Below, piece after piece: positions 56,879 to 64,000 of a stretch of 64,000 nt of DNA. Numbering within the stretch: position 1 is the stretch's first letter; each line of letters opens with the position of its first letter. The position numbers were made by a program, and so were the translations under genes. The notes below the pieces were generated by a model. That model was not told where the DNA came from. It did not search any database and saw nothing but the letters and a program-made list of their open reading frames with translations. This DNA is from a bacterium (lineage in GTDB: Bacteria > Verrucomicrobiota > Verrucomicrobiia > Limisphaerales > J093), in contig JAJXZJ010000023.1 in the NCBI GenBank assembly GCA_021780105.1, positions 1-64,000 on the forward strand, written 5' to 3'.

Positions 56879-57289
56879 GACTTCGGAAGGGCTGAGACCC
56901 GCTCCCGGCGTGAGCCGGGGGAGGAAAGTCCGAACACCGCAGGGTGCGATGCCGCGTAACCGGCGGAAAACCACCGGATAGATGCGGGCGGCGCGGCCGC
57001 GAGGCACGCCGACGGAAAGTGCCACAGAAAACAAACCGCCAAGCCGCACGGGCTGCAGTCCCGCGTGGCCGGCAAGGGTGAAAAGGTGGGGTAAAAGCCC
57101 ACCGCTCCGGGCGCAAGCGCGGAGGCACGGAAAACCCCATCGGGTGCAAGGCCAAATAGGGAACCGACGGCGCGACCCGCGTCAGTCCCCGCTTCGGCGG
57201 GGCCGGTTCCGGGTAAGGCTGCTCAGATAAATGGGTCTCTCCGCCCGTTAGGGCGCAGACAGAATTCGGCTTATGGCCCTTCCGAAGTC
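56879..57289 (+). ncRNA. rnpB: RNase P RNA (class A)
   Basis: The 5' end GACTTCGGAAGGGC pairs perfectly with the 3' end GCCCTTCCGAAGTC to form helix P1. The conserved cores GAGGAAAGTCCGAACACC, CAGGGTGCGA, ACAGAAA and AGATAAATGGGT, and the closing ACAGAATTCGGCTTA, are present in order. The length is about 411 nucleotides. It is the catalytic RNA that matures tRNA 5' ends. It lies between the GH95 gene and the haem operon. Confidence 0.96.
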
Positions 57290-57417
57290 ACTGGCCCGCG
57301 CCCGCGGCGGCCACGCCCGATGACCGCTCCGGCGGTCACATGGCACCAATTTGGCCGCGGCAAGTTCACTCCGCTTTGTCCTTTGCCGCCGGCCGCGCTC
57401 TGGATTAACCTCGCTTC

Positions 57418-58239
57418 GTGAACGGATTAAGCGATCGGGTCTTTTTCCTGCTGGCCGTGGTGCTCTACGGCGTCAGCGTGCTTTACTCGGTGTTCCTGTG
57501 GCGGCGCGGTTTCCGCCGCGACAACCGGGTGATTTACCTTCTCGTGTTTGCGGCGCTCGGCCTGCACACCGTGGCCATGATGAAGCGCGGGTTCTTGCTG
57601 TCGCGCTGTCCCGTGAACAATCTCTACGAGGCCACCATCTTTGCGGCGTGGGGAATTGCCGCGGCCTACGTCGTGATCGGCCTGTGGCGGCGGTTGCGTT
57701 TTTTGGGCGTGTTTGCCTCGCCGGTGCTGTTCGCGGTCGGCATTTTCGCGTTGATGCCGGGACTGGACGCCCACGAATTGAGCGCCAAGGAGCTGAACGT
57801 GTGGGGCAGTGTTCACGCGGCGCTGGTGTTGCTGGCCTACGGCGCTTTCGGGCTGAGCGCCGTGGCCGCGATGATGTATTTGACCGAGGAGCGCGACTTG
57901 AAACGCGACAAGCTCCGCGCGGCCTTTGCGCTGGTGCCGCCGATCCAACGGCTCGAACTGGTCATCGGACGCTCGGTCGTCGCGGGTTTCGCCCTCCTCA
58001 CCGTGGGACTGGTGGTCGGCGCCATCAGTTTGCACTACACCAAGACCGCCTACTCCGCGCCGGACGCGAAGGTGATCTGGTCGGCGTTCGTGTGGTTCGC
58101 CTACCTCGTGTTGCTGGTGCTACGGATGCGGCACGCCCAAACCGGCCGGCGGTTCGCGTGGTCCGCGCTGGGCAGCTTCTGCTTCATTCTGCTCACGTTC
58201 TGGAGTTCCAACCTGCTTTCCGGCATCCACCATCCCTGA
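57418..58239 (+). CDS. HemX/CcsA-like membrane protein
   Basis: The protein has 273 residues and eight membrane helices, with the CcsA-type CPVNNLYEATIFAAW segment near residue 62 and conserved His in WGSVHAALVLLAYG and ISLHYTK. The Trp-rich haem-handling motif of true CcsA is absent, so I favour the HemX-like branch, which regulates or stabilises glutamyl-tRNA reductase in other bacteria. The GTG at 57418 is the start. hemA begins 4 bases after its stop. Confidence 0.8.
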   Translation: MNGLSDRVFFLLAVVLYGVSVLYSVFLWRRGFRRDNRVIYLLVFAALGLHTVAMMKRGFLLSRCPVNNLYEATIFAAWGIAAAYVVIGLWRRLRFLGVFASPVLFAVGIFALMPGLDAHELSAKELNVWGSVHAALVLLAYGAFGLSAVAAMMYLTEERDLKRDKLRAAFALVPPIQRLELVIGRSVVAGFALLTVGLVVGAISLHYTKTAYSAPDAKVIWSAFVWFAYLVLLVLRMRHAQTGRRFAWSALGSFCFILLTFWSSNLLSGIHHP

Positions 58240-58243
58240 GCCT

Positions 58244-59296
58244 ATGTCCGTTGTCGTCGTTGGCTTGAACCACCGCACCGCCTCGGTCGCGGTCCGCGAG
58301 CGTCTCGCGTTTGCCGAGGCGACCATCACGCCGGCCCTGCAACGGATGCGGCAAGCGGGCCTCGCCACCGAGGCCGTGATCCTGTCCACCTGCAACCGCG
58401 TCGAGCTCTACGCCGCCACGGACCGCGAGCCGGCCGCCGCGCTGGCGGCATTGCGCCAGTTCCTTTTTGCCAGCCATGACTTCCAGGAGCCGTTGAACGA
58501 GGAGCTGTATGCGCACGCCGAGCCGCAAAGCCTGGAGCACCTCTTCCGCGTCGCCAGCGGGCTCGACTCGATGGTGCTCGGCGAGACGGAAATCCTGGGC
58601 CAGATGAAGAAGGCCTACGATCTCGCGCTGCAAGCCGGCCACACCGGCCGTTTCCTGAACAAGGCCTTTCAACGCGCCTTCAACATTGCCAAGTTCATCC
58701 GCACCGAAACCAACATTCAGCGCGGCAACGTGTCCGTCGGCTCGGTCGCCGTGGATCTGGCGGAGCGGATTTTTTCCTCGCTCGCGGAACGCACGGTCAT
58801 GGTGATCGGTGCCGGCGACACCAGCGAAAAGACCGCCCGTTCCCTGCTCTCCCGCGGCGCCAAGGGCCTCGTCGTGACCAACCGCTCCTTCGACCGCGCC
58901 GCCGCGCTGGCCGCGGAACTGGGCGGCCGCGCCGTACCCTTCGACAACTGGGCCGGCGAGTTCGCGCACATTGACATCATCATCAGCAGCACCTCGGCGC
59001 CGAACTACGTTCTCGACCGCGCCCGCCTGGAGCCGCTCCTGAAACGGCGCAAGCTCCAGCCGCTCCTGCTGATTGACATCGCCGTCCCGCGAGACATTGA
59101 CCCCGAAATCAACCTGCTCGACGACGTGTTCCTCTATAACATTGACGATCTCCAGGCCATCGCCGCCGACGCCCTCCGCCAGCGCCAGGAGGAAATCGCC
59201 CGCTGCGAAACGATCATCCGCGAGAAGGTCAAGGGACTGCTTAACCACGCGCCGCCCAATGCGGTTTCCCGCTCGAAGCTGGCCTACGGCTCGTGA
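58244..59296 (+). CDS. hemA: Glutamyl-tRNA reductase
   Basis: This enzyme makes glutamate-1-semialdehyde, the first committed step of the C5 route to tetrapyrroles. Catalytic Cys50 lies in LSTCNRVELYA, and the NADPH site is VMVIGAGDTSEKTARSLL. VLGETEILGQMKKAYDLALQ and IAVPRDIDPEINLLDDVFLY are typical. Its 350 residues are somewhat short at the C-terminus but complete in motifs. It overlaps hemC as GTGA. Confidence 0.96.
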   Translation: MSVVVVGLNHRTASVAVRERLAFAEATITPALQRMRQAGLATEAVILSTCNRVELYAATDREPAAALAALRQFLFASHDFQEPLNEELYAHAEPQSLEHLFRVASGLDSMVLGETEILGQMKKAYDLALQAGHTGRFLNKAFQRAFNIAKFIRTETNIQRGNVSVGSVAVDLAERIFSSLAERTVMVIGAGDTSEKTARSLLSRGAKGLVVTNRSFDRAAALAAELGGRAVPFDNWAGEFAHIDIIISSTSAPNYVLDRARLEPLLKRRKLQPLLLIDIAVPRDIDPEINLLDDVFLYNIDDLQAIAADALRQRQEEIARCETIIREKVKGLLNHAPPNAVSRSKLAYGS

Positions 59297-60306
59297 ACCG
59301 CCAATCGTCGCGTTCCCTTCCCATGCCCGAACCGCACCGTCCCGTCATCCTCGTCACCCGCGGCAGTCCGCTCGCCCTGGCCCAGGCCAATCAAGTCCTC
59401 GCCGCCTGCCGCTCCGCCCAGCCCGACACCGCCTTCGAGCTGCGGATCGTCAAAACCACCGGCGACAAGCTGCAACGCGCCTCGATGGCGAACCCCGCCG
59501 CGTCACTGCCCAAGGGGCTTTTCACCAAGGAACTTGAGGTCGCCCTGCTCAACGGCGAGGCCGATCTTGCGGTTCACAGCCTGAAAGACCTGCCCACCGA
59601 GCTGCCCGACGGCCTGGAACTCCGCGCCGCGTGCGAACGCGCTGACGCCCGCGACGCGCTCGTCTATCGTGGCCCGACCACCACCTCGCTGCGCGGTTTT
59701 CCGCCGCACCTCGCGCTCCGGGATTTGCCGGCCGGCGCCACCATCGCCACCAGCAGCACCCGCCGGCGCGAACAGTTGCTCGCCGCGCGGCCGGACCTCC
59801 GCACCGTCGAAATCCGCGGCAACGTCGGCACGCGTCTTCAGAAAATCGCCGGCCAGCCGCCGCTTGACGCCACCGTTCTCGCCGCCGCCGGCCTGGCGCG
59901 ACTCGGCTTCCGCGTCGCTCCGGACGGCCCGCTCTCCGGTCCGGAACCGGACTCCGTGCCGCCCGGCTTGCTCGCCGTTTTTCTGGACGTTGAAACGATG
60001 ATTCCCTGCGTCGGCCAGGCCGCCATCGGCATCGAGACGCGCGCCGGCGATCCGCGTATTGCCGCGCTTTGCGGGCGATTGAACCACGCCACGACGATGT
60101 CCTGCGTCACCGCCGAACGCGCCTTTTTGAACGGCATGGGTGGCGGCTGCCAAAGCCCCGTGGCCGCTTATGCTACGATTGAGGCTGACCAATTGCGGTT
60201 GCGCGGCGTGTCGTTCCGCGACGGTCCGGCCCGGCGGGGCGAACTCACCGGTTCGCCGGCGGAAGCCCGTTCACTCGGCGCGGAACTCGCCCGCCGGTTG
60301 CGTTGA
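59293..60306 (+). CDS. hemC: Porphobilinogen deaminase
   Basis: HemC joins four porphobilinogens to hydroxymethylbilane. The cofactor-binding Cys is in GMGGGCQSPVAAYA, and the substrate-side blocks TRGSPLALAQANQVLA, LAVHSLKDLPTELP and IATSSTRRREQLLAARPDL are present. An insertion of about 20 residues (PDGPLSGPEPDSVPPG) lies before the ETMIPCVGQAAIGIE block. The GTG at 59293 overlaps the hemA stop; an ATG at 59323 is the alternative start. Confidence 0.95.
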   Translation: MNRQSSRSLPMPEPHRPVILVTRGSPLALAQANQVLAACRSAQPDTAFELRIVKTTGDKLQRASMANPAASLPKGLFTKELEVALLNGEADLAVHSLKDLPTELPDGLELRAACERADARDALVYRGPTTTSLRGFPPHLALRDLPAGATIATSSTRRREQLLAARPDLRTVEIRGNVGTRLQKIAGQPPLDATVLAAAGLARLGFRVAPDGPLSGPEPDSVPPGLLAVFLDVETMIPCVGQAAIGIETRAGDPRIAALCGRLNHATTMSCVTAERAFLNGMGGGCQSPVAAYATIEADQLRLRGVSFRDGPARRGELTGSPAEARSLGAELARRLR

Positions 60307-60363
60307 CCCGCTGGTTGAAAATTCGAGTGCGCAATCGCTCCGCGCCTCCTACAGTGAACCGGC

Positions 60364-61893
60364 ATGAAATCGAAGGGCATGGTTTATCTCGTCGGCGCCG
60401 GTCCTGGTGACGCGCAACTGCTTACCGTGCGCGGCGCCGAGCTGCTGCACCGGGCCGATGTGCTGGTGCATGACGCGCGGGTAAACCCGGAGCTGCTCCG
60501 CCTTGCGCCGGCCTCCGCCCAAATCCTCCCCCATCCCGCCGATACGCCGGCCGCCCACGACAAATTGGGCGAACTCCTGATTCATCTGGCCGCCGGAGGC
60601 AAGTGCGTCGTGCATCTCCAGGCGGGCGACCCGTTCGTGTTCGGCAACGGCGGTGAGCTGGCCACCCGCCTGGCTGCCGCCGGCGTCGCCTTCGAGGTCG
60701 TGCCCGGCGTGCTGCCGTTCACGACCGTTCCCAATCACGCCGGCATTCCGCTCACGCACCGCGCGCATTGCTCCAGCTTCACCGTCGTCACCGGCCGGCC
60801 GGACTCGTCGCCCGCCGGCAGCGACATTGACTGCGCGCAACTGGCCCGCGCACCGGGAACGAAGGTGCTGCTCGCCGACGCGCAGCACATCGCCCCGCTC
60901 GCCGAACGGCTCGTCGCGGAGGGCCTGGCACCGACCACGCCCGCGGCAGTGACGTGCCACGGCACGGCGGGTTCGCAACAAACCGTCGCCGGCACGCTGG
61001 CGGACCTCGCGGCCCACGCCAGCCGCGCCGGGCTGGCCGGCCCGGCCGTGACGGTCATCGGCAGTGTCGTCGGCCTGCGCGACCGGCTGAATTGGTTCGA
61101 GTCCCGCCCCTTGTCCGGCCGGCGCGTCGTCGTCACCCGCGCCCGCGATCAGGCCGCGCCGCTGACGCGCCTGCTCCAGGAACGCGGCGCCGAGGTGCTG
61201 GAAGTGCCGTGCATCCGCATCGCGCCGCCCACCGATCACCAGACGCTCGTCGAGGTCATTGCCGGCTTGAATGCCTATGACTGGATCATCTTCACCAGTG
61301 CCAACGGCGTGACCTCGTTCTTCAACTTCTTCTTCAAGGCGTTTGACGACCTGCGCGATATCGGCGGCGTGCGCCTCGCTGCGGTCGGCCCGGCCACCGC
61401 GGCGAAACTCACCGCGCTGCACCTCCACGTGGACCTGACGCCGAAGGACTATGTGGGCCGGCAGATCGCCCGGGACCTTGCCGCATACGAGAGCCTCGAA
61501 AACCGCCGCATCCTGGTGCTGCGCGCCGAGGTGGCGAATCCCGAACTGCCCAAACTGCTCGAAGACGAAGGCGCCATCGTGGACGACGTGGCCTGTTACC
61601 GGACGATCGCGGAAACCGACGACACCAACGGCGCGGCGGCGCGGCTGGCGGCGTCCGGCGCGGATTGGGTGACGTTCACCAGCGGGTCCACGGTGGAACA
61701 CTTTCATCGCCGGTTTGACCTGCCCGCACTGCTCCAGCGCTTTCCCCAACTGCGGCTGGCCACCATCGGCCCGGAAACCACCCAGACGCTCGCGGCGCTG
61801 AAGCTGAAACCCGCCGTCGAAGCCAGACCGCACACCGTCGAGGGCCTGGCGGCCGCGCTCGAACGCGCTCAATCCCGGTCGCGCAAGGCTTGA
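60364..61893 (+). CDS. Fused uroporphyrinogen-III C-methyltransferase / uroporphyrinogen-III synthase
   Basis: Residues 1-240 are the CobA/SUMT methylase (YLVGAGPGDAQLLTVRGAEL, VHLQAGDPFVFGNGGELA, VVPGVLPFTTVPNHAGIPLT), which diverts uroporphyrinogen III to sirohaem or cobalamin. Residues 250-509 are HemD, which closes the ring (LSGRRVVVTRARDQAAPLTR, WIIFTSANGVTSFFNFFF, DWVTFTSGSTVEHFHRRFD). One chain therefore makes uroporphyrinogen III and methylates it. It follows hemC by 57 bases, completing hemX-like, hemA, hemC, cobA/hemD. Confidence 0.95.
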   Translation: MKSKGMVYLVGAGPGDAQLLTVRGAELLHRADVLVHDARVNPELLRLAPASAQILPHPADTPAAHDKLGELLIHLAAGGKCVVHLQAGDPFVFGNGGELATRLAAAGVAFEVVPGVLPFTTVPNHAGIPLTHRAHCSSFTVVTGRPDSSPAGSDIDCAQLARAPGTKVLLADAQHIAPLAERLVAEGLAPTTPAAVTCHGTAGSQQTVAGTLADLAAHASRAGLAGPAVTVIGSVVGLRDRLNWFESRPLSGRRVVVTRARDQAAPLTRLLQERGAEVLEVPCIRIAPPTDHQTLVEVIAGLNAYDWIIFTSANGVTSFFNFFFKAFDDLRDIGGVRLAAVGPATAAKLTALHLHVDLTPKDYVGRQIARDLAAYESLENRRILVLRAEVANPELPKLLEDEGAIVDDVACYRTIAETDDTNGAAARLAASGADWVTFTSGSTVEHFHRRFDLPALLQRFPQLRLATIGPETTQTLAALKLKPAVEARPHTVEGLAAALERAQSRSRKA

Positions 61894-62323
61894 GCCGCGG
61901 CGGCGCCCAATCGGGCCGCGGCGGGGCTGATGGCCCAAGGTTGGCGGCCTCCCTGCACTGGTAGTGGACCGGTGGAGCCGGCGAATCGTTGGCGGGGTGA
62001 TGGTCAATCACCAGCGCCGTGAAAGTTCTCGGCGAGCCGACGTTGAAAATTATCGGACGGGAATTGGTTTCCCAGGTCACGCACAAACGTGACGATTGAT
62101 TGGACGCCACGGAAAAGTGCGCAGGCTCAAATCCACGTCCAGGACCGTCGCATTGTCTGCAAGACGGCGATGCGCCCGACAGGCAGGAAAAGGCGACACA
62201 AACCTTTTTGGAACAGGCCAAGCCCCTCCCGCGTCATGGGCGGACGATGCCCGGAGCCAACACGGATGCTGACGCCGAAGCGGGTGTCGTGCCCTCTGGC
62301 GCACGCCCGGCTGGACCGCCGTT
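61894..62323. other. Intergenic region after the tetrapyrrole operon
   Basis: About 430 bases without a convincing gene. Small inverted repeats are present, such as GGTGAT, five bases, ATCACC near 61998 and GTCACG, six bases, CGTGAC near 62076. No terminator with a T run is obvious. Confidence 0.4.
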
Positions 62324-63784
62324 TCAACGCGTGCGGATGATGAGCAAGGCGAGATCCGTCGTGTAGGGCGGGGAGGCGATGGCGAGCGCACCGCCGGGGT
62401 GGTCAAATTGCCGCTGCCCGATCAACTGTCCCGCCACCGGATCAAACCACTCGGCTCGAAACGCGCCGGCCGGCAGCACCAGTTTGAGCGTCGCGTTGCC
62501 ACATGCCGCCGGTCCCTTCCAGGGCCGGGCAACCTGCGACAGGTAGATGGCGTAAAGGTGGTCCGGCTTGACCAGCGCGCGGGCGGTCTGCCCGGCGGGC
62601 ACGCCGCCGAGGATGACGCCGTCATCCGGCCGCATCCGCACGAAGTCGAGGCGGTCGAAAAACTCCTTCAGGAAGCGGAACTGCCGCCGGAGCGCCGGGC
62701 TGCCGGCGCCGGGTTGGTTGTTCGGGAAGACAAACGTCCCGTCCTCCCGGCCGGCGACAAACGAATAGTCCAGGTGGTTGAACAGACCGCCGCCGGCGAG
62801 GAGAAAGTTCCACGCTTCGATGCGATACGGCGCGTCGTTGGTGGTGTTGAAGCCGGTTTCGTTGTCGCCGATGACCTTGTTCAAACCGTAGTTCATCGCC
62901 ACCGTGTCCGGCGGCGTGGCGTAATGGAAGTTGAAGACCGAAACCTCGGGGATCGGATTTTCCACCTTTGCCTTGTCGTTGGCGATGTTCTGGGAAATCA
63001 AGTGCCGGCAGCCGAGGCCGCTCTCGGTTTCGTTGATCACGCCGGCGATGTGCTGCTGCCACGGGATGGTCACGCCGCCGAAATACGGCTCGTTGCAGAT
63101 TTCGTAGTAGAGGTTGTCGGCGCCACGCAATTCGGTGACGAGCTTGCGGACGAGAGTTTCCTGCACTTTCAACAAACCGCCGTGGCGATCGAGCGTATAG
63201 ACGTTCGTCCGGGCGATGGCGCCGACGCCGTTGATGTTGTTGGCCGCGTTCATCGGGCTGAGCCGCCACTGGCTTTCGTCGTAGAATGGGCAAAACAGAT
63301 TCATCTCCACGACCACGCCGCGTTTGCCCGCCAGCGACACGAAGTCCTTCAACCGCCGGAAATAGGCGTCATCCCAGCGGTTGAGGTCGAATTTGTTGCC
63401 CCCATTCGCGTAGCCGGGCTGGTCGCTCCGCGCCCACGGGCAGATGAACCGCCCCGGCGCCGGCGCGAGGGTGTTGCTGGCGATGTTGAACGCGCCGGAT
63501 GGTTCGACGTAAGCGCCGGAGAACGTGCGTGTCAGATTCAGCCCGTCCGCGGCGAGCGTGCTCAGATACCAGACGTAGTTGAAGTCCTGGTTCAACACCG
63601 CGCCGTAATGCTCGGTGGAGCCGATGAGCACCGCCGGTCGCCCGCGGAATTCAAAGTAATGCGGGTTGACCGGGTTGAGCGCCAACGGTGTGCCGCCCAG
63701 CGCGAACACGCAGACCGCTGTCAGACTGGTTGCCACGACGGCGAGGCAGGTCGAGAACTTCCGAAACGGGACGCGGTGTTTCAT
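62324..63784 (-). CDS. Secreted TIM-barrel glycosidase-like protein
   Basis: The 486-residue exported protein has a signal peptide (FSTCLAVVATSLTAVCVFAL). HYFEFRGRPAVLIGSTEHYG opens an apiosidase/DUF4038-like glycosidase barrel. An acid/base candidate is in NLYYEICNEPYFGGVTIPW, the NEP signature of clan-A glycosidases, and a second acid could be in VIGDNETGFN. A C-terminal beta domain ends the chain. I chose the ATG at 63784 because upstream residues are basic and not conserved. Substrate unknown; probably a plant or algal polysaccharide. Confidence 0.75.
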   Translation of the reverse strand: MKHRVPFRKFSTCLAVVATSLTAVCVFALGGTPLALNPVNPHYFEFRGRPAVLIGSTEHYGAVLNQDFNYVWYLSTLAADGLNLTRTFSGAYVEPSGAFNIASNTLAPAPGRFICPWARSDQPGYANGGNKFDLNRWDDAYFRRLKDFVSLAGKRGVVVEMNLFCPFYDESQWRLSPMNAANNINGVGAIARTNVYTLDRHGGLLKVQETLVRKLVTELRGADNLYYEICNEPYFGGVTIPWQQHIAGVINETESGLGCRHLISQNIANDKAKVENPIPEVSVFNFHYATPPDTVAMNYGLNKVIGDNETGFNTTNDAPYRIEAWNFLLAGGGLFNHLDYSFVAGREDGTFVFPNNQPGAGSPALRRQFRFLKEFFDRLDFVRMRPDDGVILGGVPAGQTARALVKPDHLYAIYLSQVARPWKGPAACGNATLKLVLPAGAFRAEWFDPVAGQLIGQRQFDHPGGALAIASPPYTTDLALLIIRTR

Positions 63785-63885
63785 GGCGTGGAGTCTGCCA
63801 GAACCGGGGACCGCGGGAAACCCAGAAATGCGCCGGCGACTGACGAGGTTTGCTTTTCTGCCGCGGTCCGGCACAGTCAACCGCC

Positions 63886-64000
63886 ATGCCAACGTCCGAG
63901 AGCTCGGCGTCCGCCGGACCGGCCGAGGCCGAAGCCTGGCTGACGCCGCACCGGTTTGGCCTGTTGCTGGCGCTGCTGCTTATCGCGAGTTTTCCGGCGG
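63886..64000 (+). CDS. Start of a membrane protein (cut by window end)
   Basis: An ATG frame runs off the window: 20 polar residues (PTSESSASAGPAEAEAWL) precede a first membrane helix (FGLLLALLLIASFPA). It is divergent from the glycosidase-like gene by about 100 bases. Too little is present to assign a family. Confidence 0.5.
   Translation, partial: MPTSESSASAGPAEAEAWLTPHRFGLLLALLLIASFPA

Overview
The window looks like chromosomal DNA of a high-GC, free-living heterotrophic bacterium, most likely in the phylum Verrucomicrobiota. This placement is an inference. It rests on several Gfo/Idh/MocA oxidoreductases, two sulfatases with a radical-SAM sulfatase maturase and a GH95 fucosidase, a PEP-CTERM protein, very divergent ECF-like sigma factors (one paired with a Ser/Thr kinase), and a complete V/A-type ATPase operon. 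Gene density is high, and most genes sit in short operons with ATGA, GTGA or similar overlaps.

Layout. Positions 1-3.5 kb hold a decayed type I restriction locus: hsdM is interrupted by in-frame inserts, next to a four-helix-bundle gene, gene remnants and a lower-GC metallophosphoesterase. A small unknown helical protein and an array of 21-bp repeats follow (3.5-4.4 kb). Positions 4.4-12.4 kb hold housekeeping genes: corrinoid adenosyltransferase, all-alpha dUTPase-like protein, hypoxanthine phosphoribosyltransferase, DUF309, ribD, ribE, tmk, a UreF-like gene, a sodium:solute symporter and uppP. Positions 12.5-14.7 kb hold an AT-rich PEP-CTERM gene and a membrane-tethered sigma factor fusion. 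Positions 14.8-22.5 kb hold a LOG protein, an M16 peptidase, a DUF481 porin-like protein, aroQ, an O-antigen ligase-like gene, holB, an oxidoreductase and a DUF4190 protein. Positions 22.7-28.9 kb hold a second oxidoreductase, a sigma factor/kinase pair, an SDR and an amino acid permease.

Positions 28.9-33.3 kb hold an RRM protein and a luxE-like / MFS / luxC-like operon without luciferase. A tRNA-Arg(ACG), a third oxidoreductase, a sensor-gene remnant, two secreted proteins and a second 21-bp repeat array follow (33.5-37.8 kb). Positions 38-42 kb hold a secreted jelly-roll-like protein, the sulfatase maturase and a Tat-type sulfatase. Positions 42.2-51.7 kb are one ten-gene minus-strand operon: a cytidylate kinase-like gene followed by the V/A-ATPase subunits H/G, C, I, K, F, E, A, B and D. 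Positions 52-56.7 kb hold a sulfatase with a PA14-like tail divergent from a GH95 enzyme. rnpB lies at 56.9-57.3 kb, followed by the tetrapyrrole operon hemX-like, hemA, hemC, cobA/hemD fusion (57.4-61.9 kb). The window ends with a secreted glycosidase-like protein and the start of a membrane protein.

Functional picture. The sulfatases, maturase, GH95 enzyme, glycosidase-like protein, oxidoreductases, symporter and permease fit growth on sulfated, fucose-containing polysaccharide. The most distinctive signals are the in-frame inserts in hsdM, the two unrelated-looking arrays that share a 21-bp period, the luciferase-free luxE/luxC operon with its own exporter-like gene, the nucleotide-kinase-like gene heading the V-ATPase operon, and the sigma factor fused to a membrane and pilin-like segment.
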